A stretch of DNA of 64,000 nt, taken from Trifolium pratense. Lineage: Eukaryota > Streptophyta > Magnoliopsida > Fabales > Fabaceae. Below, one piece after another: positions 12,520-25,599 of the stretch. The DNA lies in NCBI RefSeq assembly GCF_020283565.1, contig NC_060059.1, forward strand, positions 14,763,501 to 14,827,500, written 5' to 3'. The position numbers and the translations under genes were made by a program. Under the pieces are notes generated by a model. It ran no database searches, had not been told where the DNA came from, and saw only the letters and a list, made by a program, of their open reading frames with translations. How positions within the stretch are numbered: the stretch's first letter is position 1; every line of letters starts with the position of its first letter.

Positions 12520-15500
12520 GTTAATGTGTAGCCCAATAATAATTATGTCAGGTTAGTCTAGCTCGTATATATAGTTTAGTCTATCGGGCTAGACTGGGTC
12601 GTGCCATTTGCAGCTCTAGTTAGGAGGGAGTTTAAACCCTCTCAATACATGAATTTTTTATAGAATAAACCTTTTTTTTTTTTGAAAACATAGAATAAAC
12701 CTTTTTGTTGGTTGATAAAATGGAGTGCTGGAGCTCGGAGAAAAAAATTGCAAACTAACTAATTTGGAAATACTAGTCCCAATAGTATCGGCAATAAGTA
12801 AATGACTAATATAAGTTGGACACAGTTTATAAAACATCACATTAGAACTCAAATCACATTAGAACCTAAAAAGGGAGAAATCTTAATAAAAAGGACCAAC
12901 TTGACCCATTATATAACTACTCATGAATACTATTAAGATATTCACTCATATTTGATGATATATGATCTTAAAATGAGCTTATAAGTGAGAGACACAAATA
13001 AAAAAGGTAGACACGCTCACTGTACAAATGAGTTTATAAGGATGATTAGACTCGATATATAAAAATCTAAAGTAGTATATATAATATTATATTTGCCATT
13101 TATAAAATTAAAATTTTACTTCTCTTTTTTATGCATGGTCGAGCGCATCATTTTTCTTGTCGCCACAATCACGTTTAAGAGGTCAATTTTCTCAATGCAT
13201 ATTAGTGGTGTATTAAGAGTTTCACATTAAATATAGAGATATAAAAATGAATTTAAATTTATATTTGGGAGGCATCTTTCCAAAAATTGATTTTGAAAAA
13301 TGAGTTACTACAAATATTAAAAAAAACTAATAAATAATTTTTTCCCTCCATCATCATCATTATTATTATTATTTCTCTCTTGACCTTTGAGACACTGAAA
13401 ATACTCTCAGCCAATCCTAGGATGAAACTACATCACCAGTCTCTTTCTTATTACTCTCCAAAAAAAACACATCAGCTCGACAAAAAAAATGACACAGCTC
13501 ATTCTCCGCATTTTCCATTTCACTATCTTGCATCAAACACACCAACAAAAAATTAAAAATAATAATCAAATGAATGAAAAATCAATTATTCATGACCAAA
13601 ACCATGGGCTGAACCATGAAGTTTTCCAATTTAAAATGAACTACTGACGACACCATCCAATAATTTCTCACTTCTTTATAAAATATATCATTTTCAAAAA
13701 ATATTAAAATAAGTGTTTATAAAATATATCACTTTCAAAAAATATTAAAATAAGAGTATATGCATATTTTAACCCTTGATATACTTGATGAAGAATGTAT
13801 TACAAACTTATGAGTATTTGACATGTTAGAAATAATATAATATTTATTTATCTAGTCAATTGGAAATATTTAGTTTTTGTTTAATAGCAGTTATGAATAA
13901 TTGTTTGGAAGCTATTAAATTATTGTTAGAGTCAAAATTATGTTACATCTAAAACATTGTATGATCCCTTACATTATTCTCTTATAATAGGTTAGTCAAA
14001 TAGTGAGAGATGATTTGACATATAATTATTCTCTCACTATTATTTATGTGTTCCTTCATGTAGTTGAGGAAGACAAACGTTAAGGAAACCTTGTCTAATG
14101 TCTACAAAATATTGGGTATTAAACAAAATATTGTCTCAATCAAAGTTATTAGAGATTTTCATCCACCAATTCAATTTTTACACTGAACATCTATCACAAT
14201 CCTAGGAATATTCCGACAGGGGATGTATATCAATGTTAAGCACTTTTGAAATAAGTGCTTAGTTAAGGAAGTATTTGGCTAAACGATTTAATTAAACGTT
14301 GTCAAATATGTGGCTAGCTAGATATAAGTTTCTTTTTTTTTGTGTAACTTTTATATATATTGGAATAATTATGAATAATTACATATGAATAAAGATAAAA
14401 AGAGACAGGCACCTCATTTTTCACAGATATTTTCGCTCACTTAGAAATATTAAAAGGGTCATTCCAAACAAAGTTTTACATGTATTTCAAGCCTGAAAGC
14501 TCTCAACAATGTACTATGTGTTCTTCAAAGTTATCCAGACAACCTTACGACAAACAAAGCAAACCTCATCAACGAAAAAAAAAGGAATTATGAAACGATA
14601 TTTAAGGATAGTACGATACTTCAATTGTGACATATGCTACATAATCCATCAATAGAGATAGCAAGAAGAAAATCTTGAGCATGTGCTGCTTACAAACTTC
14701 CAAAAAGTGTTCTATGTCTTGTGGTCATGTCAAGCTTAACTTTCATGTCCTGAACAATTTTACTAAACAGAACACGTACCAAAATTAGAAATCGTTTCAT
14801 AAAAACCATCCATGGCACTGTCAAAATTAGAACATACCACATACCTCACTATCTCTCAAAATATGTTTTTGTATAATTATATCTATATATGTTATTTTTC
14901 ATAACCTATTATGTAAAATATGTAAAACTCATACAGAAAAAATTTGGTCAAACAAGCATCCCAAATTAAATTAAAATTTCATAGTACTATCGAAAGTGCC
15001 CTTTGTTCATATAATTTTTTGAAAAATCTACTTTTCGTCTCTCACTCTAAATTATCACATCCTTTCTTATACTAACATCCAAAAAATTGTGATCAATCTC
15101 AATAAAACATTAAATATTGAATCATAAGTGAATTTATGCTTTTTCAATAATGATTTATGTATAGTCGCATTTTTTTCTTCATCTACGAATCATATGTGTT
15201 GTTTAAAATTATAATTTTAGAGTTTACGTAGGTCCCGAAACTCAAATTTTTGTTACATAATACCTGCCAACTGACTTAAGTAGGCATGTGTAAAATAAGC
15301 TGATGTATGCATTGCTTTATAAACATTGTACATCATATAAATTCATGTAACCTATGTAAACTAAGTTCACGTAAAGTAGAAAACTTGCACATATTGAGTT
15401 ATTTGTAAACTTGCAAAATTGGCTTATATAATCAAAATGAGACGCTTAAATCGGGTTACAGAAAGAGGGGAAAGGATTCTCCTCCTGTAATAGGAGAGAA

Positions 15501-16782
15501 AAAGAAAATAATAGCAAAAGTGCGTTTAATGGTGGAAATGTATCCACCGGAGAAACATGAGAAAAAAAGATAGGAGAGAATCATTTCCCTAGAAAGAGAA
15601 AAACAAACAGTTTTGACGAAGGGGTTAGGGGTTTTGGAAGAGGAGAGAAAGTGTTTGGGGTGTAAGAGTATTTTTGGTCATTTTTAGGTGCTAAAAGATT
15701 TTTAAGAGGTGTTATTAGAAGAAAAAAAAATTAAAAAAATAACTCATACACAAATCATTGCATAATTTGTAAGTTATTCTAAACGATTACACAAGGATGT
15801 TTTCTCATCCGACCCCCGTGATTCTTTTTAACACTCCAATATTTCAATTTTGTCCTTGCAGAAAATTTCGATTCGCAGAAACCGAATTTTTTATAGTACA
15901 AATTCAGAGAAAAATTCGGTTTTTAAAAACCGAATTTTTTTACAAAAGCAAAATTGGAAATTCAAGAATATAAAAAGGTCGGAAGAGAAAACATCTTACA
16001 CAAGTACTTGTGTTACAAGTTCAAATATGTTATTTCAAATGTCTCTTAAATCGCTTTTACTTATCCACCACACATTTAACCAACTGTATTCTTATTGTCA
16101 CTATTCAATTGGTCACAACTTTTGAATGTGAGGACATGTGTCTCATTTTAGTAAGGTCTTAATGTCTTGAATCAAGGTTTCCTAAAAGTATTTTACGACG
16201 TAGTGATATGCATAAACAGCAGATATCCAGAAAAAAAAAGTAATATGGAGATTCAATCATATCTTTTTTTAATATTTTTTTTTTTTTGAAATTTTCTTTT
16301 AATATAAATTATGTGCACTTTTGGTGCAATTGTTTTTACACACCATATTGATATTTATGAAGATATTTAAATAATTAAAAAATAAAATGACATAATAACG
16401 GGGTTTAATTTGAATACATGTGTAAAATAAATTGCATGTCAAGTCAATGCATAACAATTAATCCCATCCTTTATTCCCAAATTCCACCCATAAATCAATC
16501 GTTTGAGCATTTTCATTTAATTTCAGCAACAGATGCATGTATATGAATGCTTGAGAAGCTTAAAACTCAGAACATATACCAGATAATTAGTGTACAAAGA
16601 AAACAAGGAGGAGATTATGGACAGTCTAATCTCAAAATAGAAATTTGTAACAGTGAAAAACAATGGTCTGCATAGTTCATGATGGTGTTTCCCTTTGTTT
16701 TTACAATTCCAAAATAACATATGGAACTCGACTTTCCTTTGCTGACCAGTTGTGACAGCAACCTTTTTCGCCAAAATCAACT
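12520..16782. other. Long intergenic region, no gene seen
   Basis: I find no coding exon here. The frames present are short, low-complexity or use non-ATG starts. Sub-features are a direct repeat of about 45 bp at 13678-13755 (TTATAAAATATATCA with TTTCAAAAAATATTAAAAT) and a piece at 15470-15600 with GGATTCTCC/GGAGAGAATC that may be a degenerate MITE. Confidence 0.5.
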
Positions 16783-19700
16783 TCATACTTTTGTACCAAG
16801 GAAGGACTGCAAGGAAGCAAAAAGGGCGGAAACTTAGAAATATATTTTGTAAATGCATCAAGGCAAGCAAATAAAAATATAAAACATTGACAATAGCGAT
16901 GCAAACTTCTGCGATATAGCAATAACCTAGATTAAGTGATTGGTAATGAAATTGCTTAAAAGCTCTGCTATTTAGTTAGCATAAACTTTTCATACTGAAA
17001 GAAAAAAAATGAATGCAGCAGTATCTGTATATATGGAGGGAGCATTTGAAACAATTGATTCATCCAATGGCTTTGGCTGCTTCAGAGTTCTCAGTAGAAA
17101 ATCTCCATGCATGTAGCTTTTTCCATTGCTAAATTCAATGCCCCAAATGCTTTCTTGCACGACTATCACATAAAATCTCTGATCATTCCAATAATTTACA
17201 ATTATGCCAGATACGATTAATATGGAAGTCACACAAAGATACAATATTGTACACCAGAAATATATTTATCATGAAATAAACCACATAACAGCGAAGGTCT
17301 ACTTTAACAAATTAGTCACCTTATCTCCATATTATGTGGTGTCGTGATAAGCACCTATTGTAAGAATTACTTTTTAAAATAAATCAGATTCTAGAAGCAT
17401 GGCCATGCATTTATTTGATTGTAATATAACCTCTCCATAATACGCAGACAAATCAAGAAGTCCCAGCCAGAAAGAGAGGGGAAAAAAAATGTCAAGTGCA
17501 TAGAATTGCCAACTCACTCTGACGGTTGAACTTCACAAATATATGCATATATCTTGCACACATACCATAAAATATGTTTCCCCTGATTTTGTGCATGTAT
17601 TGCATCTGCAAATATTAAACTATCTTCCTACCTTTACACCTGCTGGAGAGTTTCCTGGTTTAGCAGTGGTTGTACTTCCGAAATTGAGCTTTGGTTTTTT
17701 ATCAGCTGGCTTTAATATTTGGAAAGAGCACATTAGTGTCTCATCAACACTCATCATAGCACCGGCATTGTCAAACTCCCCACAGTAATTAGGCGCCGAA
17801 AATATTGTTACAAGCTGACGGTTAGCAAAGAACTCATATCCATCCTCCACTACCTGGTCAAAAGATAATAATGCAATTTAAATTTAACAACACAGCTGAT
17901 TGAGATGTGCTATTCTCAAATCCCAATAGAGGAATGTACAGAATGAAGCGTAATGCATAGATAATAAATGGCATTTGAAGGGAGAAGTTAATCCTCGATG
18001 CATAAATGTTGTCAAAATCAAACAGTAATTCTAAGTTCCCATAGATAACACAACTGTAATAATACTGAGAGAAAGATAAGGATATATAGAAATGGGGATA
18101 TAAACTCAACCCTGAATACCCAGCAACATATTGAGAACCAAAGACAAAAGTTTAACCTGATGAGCTCGACAAATAAGATCCAAATCATGTTTCTGAAGAA
18201 ACTCTGAGACCTTATCAGCACCAAATGTATATGATACTCCCCTGTCATTCATTCCCCAACCTTGAACTTCTTTGCTAGGATCTGACCATAGGAGATCGCA
18301 AAGCAAACCTGTATCAGGCACATCAGTCGGTCGCTGTAGATTTCTAATCTGATCCAAACTATTTAAGTCAGGAGAAAGTCCGCCATGCATACACAAAATC
18401 TTTTCATCAATGAGAGCTGCCACAGGTAGGCAATTGAAGCATTCCGTAAACACCTTCCATATCCTTACATTGAACCTTCTTTTACACTCATCATAAAATC
18501 CATAAATACGGTTAATAGAAGCACATTCGTGGTTTCCCCTTAAAAGAAAAAAATTCTCAGGATATTTTATTTTATATGCTAGGAGAAGGCATATTGTTTC
18601 TAAACTTTGCTTCCCTCGATCCACATAATCACCCAAAAACAAGTAGTTGGCCTGAGGAGGTAATCCACCATACTCAAAAAGCCTTAGAAGATCGGAAAAT
18701 TGACCATGTATGTCGCCTGAAAGATCAACAAAAGGATATTTATAAATTATTTCACAGATAAGATACTTTTTTATTCTGCAAACAAAATATAATGTGGTAA
18801 TGATAATACCAAGGACTTCAATAGATGGATTATGTTCATATAAATGGAAATATTTGTAACTTCATGTGTCAAAACAATGCCGTGCACATGGAAACATCAG
18901 ACTCTAGCAACCTTTTATATTGATTGATATGTCCTATTTTAAATAGAGTTGTAGTTCTGTCCCCTTAAATAGGTTCACCGTGGTCGAGTCAGGTTAATAG
19001 GGGTCTAATGTGCCATTTGGATACCAGGTTAGTCTATAGTGTACATTCACCGAATCCTACAAAGTTTGAGTGAATCTCCACGTTGGTCCCTGAAATTGTA
19101 GGGGCAGCTCAAGTTGGTCCTCAAAATTAAGAAATTGGCCAAAAACGTCCCCAAATTGTAGATCGTATTTCATTTAACCCAGAACTCCATATGTTACCTT
19201 TTATTAGCAAATGTTTAAAACTATTACCTAAAGTTAAATACTTAATAATCAAATTAGTCATGGAAAAATTACTTGTGAATCTCAAGGGTAACATAACATG
19301 TAATTAAAATGATTGACAAATTTCAATTTTTGAGACGTTTCTGTCAACTTAATTTCAGAGACAAACCTAACAAACACCCAACAATTTTAAGGCCAAAATG
19401 GACCTTCACTAATTAAAATTTACCATTTCGAATAACTGCTTCTAACAGAATCCATTATGAGCTAATGAATATAAGATCCTCAATGACCAAGTCATCACCC
19501 AACTTTGTGCACTCAAAAGGAAAAATTATTGAAAAAGATTATAAAAAAAAAGGAAAGCAATTTCAATACCCCGTTATTGGCTTATGGGTTCTTTACCATC
19601 TTGAAGAAAAGTTTCACCTTCGGAGCCGTTATTTTTTAAGTTTGATTATACACCTATTTAGTCATTGCTAATTTTCTAGTAACATATGTTGGCAGATGGC

Positions 19701-22700
19701 ATTGAAAGTTTCAAACAGATTTTCTTTATTTTGTCCTCCACACAAAATACAGAACTCGGTCTGAAAACCTAGTCGAGCATAAATGTAGACTGTTTCAACC
19801 TTGGAAGTTGGAATCCAACTGTAACAGTAACATTACCATAATTTATGCCAGCTGTTCAATGCCAACCCTGGCTTAACTAGCTAGGTATAAGATGATGATA
19901 AAGAAGAATCGGACAGATAACCTCAGATCAGATCTATTGTATAGAAGAAATAAAATCATGTGTCAAAAGAATTTTGCTCAGGGATATCTGACAGTTTTAT
20001 TATCTCAGATAATTGATCTTGAGAAAGTAAAGTTGGCATTGTGACAATTATAATCATGTTTCACATAAGAACAAGATAATGCAAATTTTGACTCATTGTA
20101 GTATAACAAATATGAGCAATTGCAAGGATACTTGAAACAGCGGTTCACGCACAACCTTCAATCTCAACAAAACCCTACGCATAGAAGGTTGTATAAAATT
20201 TTGGGCATTCCATATCAGAGAAAATTTTCTCTACGTACCAATTTTATACATGTCTCGGAAACGCTGTTAAGTTAGCTTGAACAATTAACCTCCTAGATAC
20301 ATCAATAGTCTACAGTACACTAAGCACAATATTCTGAAACAGAACCTCAATTTCCTAAGAGGAATGCTAAGGACACACCCTTTGAAACACTCTTATTATC
20401 ACACTCTCATTCATTGACCACTTCATCAAAATTTTCAACCTCTTGCTCGGTTACCGGTTATTAACCTGTGAATTTTTTATTTTCTTTAATATATTGGTCA
20501 AAAAACTGCCATCCTGTACAAATTCCACCAGGTAAAGGTTTGCAATGTTAGACATATCTTCAAACTCCCCTATTGATATTAATACTTCTACCTCACAAGT
20601 TTATCTCAAAGATTTCAATTTGCATCTAATGCTATTATTTCCTTCAAAGTGATAACATTGCTTTTCTCCTGAATTACATTTCAGTGTAGAATAAACATAG
20701 GTGAGAAGTCTGAGTGTTAAGCATAATTGATACTGCCCTTTTTTTGATTATTTCATAAAAATAAAAACAGATAGGCTGAAGTATTTGATTTTAGGAATAC
20801 TGAATTTAAGGTTTGGCCTTTTTTTTCTATAGAGTAAGCCTATTGAGCATCATCAGCCAGCCCTTATCCCTATGTGACTGAAAAAAAAAACTCTAGGAAG
20901 ACGCATGCAAGTGTAACTCCTTTAAAGACAGGAGATTGGAGTATTTGATAATTTGACTGAAGGTACAAAAGGCACGAAAAGGGTGAAAGGCTGGCAAAGT
21001 TTCAACTTTCAATTGAGATAGAAGTGCTGCCGCAACTGTATCTGGTCAAGGAAGACTTAAGTGTGGCGGTATATTGATTCCACCTCAGGTACAAAAGGCA
21101 CGAAAAGGGTGAAAGGCTGGCAAGATTTTTAGTTATCCCCCCTTAAATGACATAATACAGGGTCCACATCAAAGGGAAAGTATTTGTGGTTGGAACAAAA
21201 TGAGAGATCTCTTAATAACACAAATAAAGTTCATATTGAGAACTGTGAAAACAATCTGATGCAACTTGTGTTTATATAGCAATTAACAGCAACCTAGCAA
21301 CTTATATAACCAAGTAATTACAGTTAACAACCCCTACCCCTGCAGCTCCCACAAACTCAGGATAAAGGAACCCTTCAGCCTGAGTTTGGATTACATGAAA
21401 CAAAATTCTTCCTATACTATTTTACTAATTTATTTTCCTTTTTCACAACTACTTCCAGATCCTTTAAAATCTAGAGCTTCATGGTACTGCCGATTTGAGG
21501 CGCAAAGATTGGAACTTACAATTGGAGAAAAGGTGGGAGGAACACAAACATGGGCTTGTGATTTGGGATGAAGCTGCTAAGACAGTAACATGGGTTTAAT
21601 CCTGCAAAGCTAAACTTTGTGTTGGTGATGACAACCTCCATGGCTTGGCTCTGCAGTATTGAGTGTTGAGGGTGGTTAAAATGAGGGAAGCCTATGGGAG
21701 AGGATAAGTGATGAACAACAGGTCGTACAACAGAGGACTGTTCTTCCAAACAGAGAACTCTTTTCAACCTTACAGAATTTGTATCCTTCCACCATTTCTG
21801 TCATCGTTTTGGCCTTGGATAGGAGGAAGCTCTGATGATGGGGATTATTAAGGGATACTTTGATGAACGATGGAAACAGAGGTGAAGGTATGGCTGTAGC
21901 AAAGTTGTTGAGGGATGAGGGTGTCGTGGCAGTAGTGGCTCTGATGTCAGAGTCGATTCATTTGGCTTGTCTGACTTTGTTCACTGTATAGTAGTTCTGG
22001 TGTCATAGTCGATTCATTTGGCTTGTCCGACTTTGTTCACTGTAGAAACCACCGACCTTGGCCGTAGAGCCAATGGGGAAAGAAGAATTGGGCTTTCCAA
22101 CCATTGAAATTGGGTGCATGTGACAAGTGGTTGTCATAAGCGTTAATTTACTGCACCCGGAGGAAGGTGAAAGAGTACAAGGAGTTGAGAAATGCATAGG
22201 TGTTGTCTGAAGGAGACTCGTTGATGGGGGCAAAGTGCAGCAAGAAATAGTGAGCTTCATGAGTGGAGCCTTGATACCATGAAAGGATTCATGGTTGAAA
22301 GAAAAATGAGAGAGATAAGAGATTTTAATCCCCAATCAAAACTCATTAAAAAATATGAAAACAATCTGATCACAACTTGTGCTTACGAATCACTACAAGT
22401 TAACAACAACCTAGCAACTTATATAAGTAACTATTATTAACAACTTTTATTCTCCGGATACAGCAAAAAGAAGAAAACGGTAGATAAACATAAAAAAATT
22501 CATCTCCCACAAAATTGACTACTTATACAGTCTATTTGACACACTCACTAATAAGCATACACAATACAAATACCCCCAAAACAATAATGAAACATTACAA
22601 CAATAATGAAACAACAAGAAGAAAAAGGGGAAAAAAACAGTCCATTTTCTTTTTTTAATGTTAACCCCACCCCCCACCCCGTTCTGAAGGGAAGCGGACC

Positions 22701-23195
22701 TAGTAATCCAGAGTTCGGCCACGAGATAAGTAAAGTCTAACTAAAAATTGTTTTTTTTGGTTTTTAACCCTCTAGTTACTAGGGAAGGGGCATGATAATC
22801 CAGAGCTAGGCTGTGATATTAAGTAAAGTCCGGCCAAGAATCATTCCCACCAAAGAACAATTCATTCTAGGGGGAGCTCATTAACCATTTGAGCTCAATC
22901 CAGGTCGATTTCGACCAAGCAAGATGTCATGTTCAAATACAGAACATGTTCAAACACGAAATCATGAAACAAAGCAACAAAAAAACAACAATACCCAGTT
23001 CAAAAATAAAGAAAAGTTACCACAAATCTTAATAGGTGCTTCAAGTTCCAATAAATTAGGTTGCTGCAAGAAAATTTCTCTAGCAACACCACATAACTGC
23101 CGGATCTCCGCCTCCGACAGCTGGACCTGCTTCCCCGGACGGCTACGAACTTCAAGGAGTCGATTGATTATGTCATCCAAAACTGCTTGTTCCAT
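16783..23195 (-). CDS. TOPP: Serine/threonine phosphatase PP1 catalytic subunit (TOPP)
   Basis: Removes phosphate from phosphoserine/threonine as the catalytic subunit of type-1 phosphatase, acting in nucleus and cytosol with regulatory subunits. Four coding exons on the minus strand: 23195-23021, 18716-18157, 17853-17632 and 16806-16783; all introns GT-AG, frame closed, 326 aa. Metallophosphatase signatures are intact: GDIHG (59-63), GDYVDRG (87-93), RGNHE (118-122), MHGG (168-171), RAHQ (ending 245) and [11 protein letters not shown], whose Cys is the microcystin contact in this family. The last exon is a 24-nt mini-exon coding SFLGTKV and the stop, the usual tail of plant TOPPs. ATG at 23195 gives [16 protein letters not shown], a normal PP1 N-terminus. 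Intron 1 is 4.3 kb and full of repeats. Which TOPP isoform this is cannot be told. Confidence 0.96.
19066..19415. mobile_element. MITE-like inverted-repeat element in PP1 intron 1
   Basis: Left end GAGTGAATCTCCACGTTGG followed by TCCCTGAAATTGTAGGGG; the right end at 19380-19415 is its imperfect complement (ACAATTTTAAGGCC, GGACCTTCACTAATT). About 350 bp, no frame. Boundaries are approximate because the arms are diverged. Confidence 0.5.
20962..21126. repeat. Direct repeat of about 37 bp in PP1 intron 1
   Basis: The segment GGTACAAAAGGCACGAAAAG with GGTGAAAGGCTGGCAA occurs at about 20964 and again at about 21090, 126 bp apart and essentially identical. It lies just before the LTR-like pair at 21.2-22.4 kb. 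Function unknown. Confidence 0.8.
21195..22442 (-). mobile_element. Small LTR-type (TRIM-like) element in PP1 intron 1
   Basis: Two related direct repeats, about 21195-21329 and 22290-22442, share AAAACAATCTGAT, CAACTTGTG, CAACCTAGCAACTTATATA and the terminus TTAACA. Read on the minus strand the upstream copy begins TGTTAATAATAG. Just after it comes TGGTATCAAGGC, a variant of the initiator-Met primer site of copia elements (around 22265-22276). The 1 kb between has no recognisable gag or pol. I infer a short non-autonomous LTR element in the same orientation as the host gene. The 3' boundary and target duplication were not resolved. Confidence 0.6.
22650..22920. repeat. Unclassified repeat remnants in PP1 intron 1
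   Basis: AGTAATCCAGAGTTCGGCC (near 22703) and a similar GATAATCCAGAGCTAGGC (near 22792) are two diverged copies of one motif. A related inverse form, CGGCCGAACTCCGAATTAC, lies at about 48275 in a GH1 intron. These look like pieces of one dispersed repeat family; I cannot name it. Confidence 0.45.
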
Positions 23196-23355
23196 TTCTG
23201 TAAAACAAAAAAGTCAACGTTGTTATTCGATGTGATTATTACAATTACAATTACGATGATGATAATTGATAATATAAAAAAAAATAAAAATGAGAGGGTT
23301 TTGAAATTGAGAGAGGAATAAGAATGGAACAAGTTGGTTAATTACATGCCGAATG

Positions 23356-23407
23356 AAAACGACGGTTTATGACGATGAAGACGAGGAAAAACACCGTCGT
23401 TTTGATA
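23356..23407. promoter_or_regulatory. Inverted repeat upstream of the PP1 start
   Basis: AAAACGACGG and CCGTCGTTTT are complementary and separated by about 30 nt, with a third related copy (AACGGTGTCGTT) just beyond. The site lies 160-230 bp upstream of the PP1 start codon on the minus strand, in the 5' UTR or promoter. CGACGGTG-like motifs near plant housekeeping start sites suggest a factor-binding role, but that is an inference from position. Confidence 0.4.
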
Positions 23408-23790
23408 GCGAAACGGTGTCGTTGGAGGTTTTACAGAATCAGAATTTTGGGTATGGGTTTCATTGATTCATTCATATAAGAAAAGAAAAAGTGGCAATTT
23501 CATTTCGGTACAAACAAAAGGGATTTTCATTTATTGATAATAATAATAATTAGGTTACGGAAGGAACACACACACGCTTTCAATTTTATTTTTAAAATCC
23601 TTAGAAATTATGTTTTTTTTCTTATTTTGTCAAAAAATATCCTCAAAAAATATAACGATAATTATGGTTTTTAAAACTCTACAAACATAATCATGATGAA
23701 ATAAAAACCATATATTTAACTGACGTGAAATTTTCAAAAATAAATATAAATTAAATGTATTTTCACGTGTTCTTGTCACATCATGGAAGA

Positions 23791-24089
23791 TACTCCTTCT
23801 GGTCCTTTTTATAAGGAACACTTTGAAAAAATCACACAGACAAAGGAAACACATTTAACATAGTTATTTTCATTTAATACTCTTATAAATTTAAATTTAT
23901 TTCATGTTTACCCTTATTTAATTACTTTTTATTCAACTAACTTACTTATTTTTAAATTCTCTTTCATAATAAATAAGGGCATAAGTGAAATTGAACATTT
24001 AGAACATTTGAAAATTAGTCAAAGTTTCTTATAAAAAGGACCAAATTTTTTTCCCAAAGTGTTCCTTATAATAAGGACCGGAGGGAGTA
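23791..24089. mobile_element. Stowaway-like MITE
   Basis: Ends TACTCCTTCTGGTCC and GGACCGGAGGGAGTA. The arms continue inward with TTTTTATAAGGAACACTTTG and its complement near 24050-24080. About 300 bp, upstream of the PP1 promoter. Confidence 0.75.
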
Positions 24090-24179
24090 TATAGTTAGAT
24101 ACTCGGTTGTCCACCTATAGGGTAAAATGAAATAATCTTCACGTTGTAGGGGTAAACAAAAAAAATTGAACAAGGGTAA

Positions 24180-25560
24180 ATAAAATTTCGTTAACTTTGT
24201 AGAGGTAAAAAATGATTTATCGCGCGTTAGATCCGCGCGTATGAGGAGATTTGTAATGTTACGGCTATATAAACATTAAATTTGCTTCTCGCTTCACTCA
24301 TCTCTCTCAATCTAAGAAAAGAAACTCGCTAGCAAAATTCAGTGAGTCGAATTTGGCTTCTTTCTTTTAATCAACTCGGTTTCTTTTCAATATTTTTTAA
24401 TCATTAATTGATGATTGTTCTCGGATTTTTTTTTATAATTTATATGAACTCCAACGACAAGATGCAGAAACTGGGTCCAAACGGCGGCCGCGAGCGCCAA
24501 CAAATCCCGATTCCGGCTCAGGAAGTTGAAGTCTCGGCAGCTGAAGTGGCATAAATTCAATCTGAGGTTAGTTACAAAAAAAGTAAATAAACTTGTGCAT
24601 CGTTATCATTATTCTCATTTTCAAATTATTTTTTTCCTCTGTTTTGAACTTCATTGTTTCAAATAACTTTATCACATTCATTTCATTGTTTTGTTTCATT
24701 TTATTTCGTTGCATCTGTTACAGTTTCGATCTGTTCTGTTTTCTTTAGTCTCATTCTCAATTACTTTTTCCTCACATTCATTTCATTGTTTAGCTTCATT
24801 TGATTTCGTTGCATCTGTTACTGTTTCGATCTGTTCTGTTTTCTATTTTAGTCAAATTTTCAATTACTTTTTCCTCACATTCATTTCATTGTTTTGCTTT
24901 ATTTGATTTCGTTGTATCTGTTACCGTTTTGATATGTTATGTTTTCTGTTTTAGTCTTATTTTCAATTAATTTTTTTCTCTATTTTGATCTTCATTGTTT
25001 CAAATAATTAATTAGATCACATTCATTTCATGTTTAGATTCATTTGATTTTGTTGCATCTGTTATCGTTTCGATCCATTACCATTTCGTGAATCCTGTGC
25101 AAATAAATATGATTAGATTTGACTTTTCATAAAAAAATGAGTTATAGGGTGTTTGGAAAACCGTTACAATGTATACTAGCTCTTGGATTTAAATATTTCT
25201 TTAAATTAGGGTTTACTTAATGTATATTTGGGATCGACTTGTTTTGATTTTGATATTCAATTTAAATTTCTCAGGAAGTCCCTCAAGCGGCAAAAATTCA
25301 AAATGAGCTGCAAATTTATAGTGAGATTGAGGTTAGTTTTGTCTTTGTGTCTCAATATTTTATTATTCTTTTAATTTTTTAATATTTAATGATTCTTTAA
25401 TATCTAAACGAAATTTCGCTAACTTTGTAGCGAGTAAAAAGCCATTAACCCTTTATTAAACCCCCCCTACTTTTTCTCAAGGGTAAAGTGCGTTAGATCC
25501 ACGCGTATGAGGATATTTGTATTGTTACTACTATATAAACATTATGTAAGATAAATTCAA
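24180..25560. repeat. Direct duplication of a promoter-like block
   Basis: GTTAGATCCGCGCGTATGAGG followed by ATTTGTAATGTTACGGCTATATAAACATTA at 24228-24284 recurs with few changes at 25494-25545. Each copy is preceded by AAATTTCG(T/C)TAACTTTGTAG. Both include CTATATAAACATTA, a plausible TATA box. The copies are about 1.27 kb apart and in the same orientation, which is compatible with LTRs of a short element or with tandem duplication. Confidence 0.65.
24444..25331 (+). pseudogene. Small unidentified gene, probably broken
   Basis: About 170 bp after a TATA-like box, ATG at 24444 opens 36 codons (MNSNDKMQKLGPNGGRERQQ then IPIPAQEVEVSAAEVA) ending in TAA at 24552. If that stop is ignored the frame continues to CAATCTGAG before a GTTAG donor at 24569. 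A second exon-like block follows an AG near 25274: EVPQAAKIQNELQIYSEIE, again ending GAG before GTTAG, and in the same phase. The two blocks resemble each other (both start with EV and end with an IQ-x-E motif), as if an exon had been repeated. I do not recognise the family. It could equally be a short real ORF with a retained exon. Confidence 0.3.
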
Positions 25561-25599
25561 TTTGATCTTAGGTTCCTGATAACAAAATAAAGAACAAGA

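Noticed and set aside
16523..16922. Two overlapping minus-strand frames of 115 and 73 codons
   Set aside because: They overlap the last PP1 mini-exon and flanking intron or UTR in other frames, and show no family features.
18018..18248. Minus-strand frame with hydrophobic residues
   Set aside because: Shadow of PP1 exon 2 and intron 2 in another frame.
22003..22335. 110-codon minus-strand frame in PP1 intron 1
   Set aside because: Lies after the variant primer site but has no gag motif; treated as the interior of the LTR-like element.
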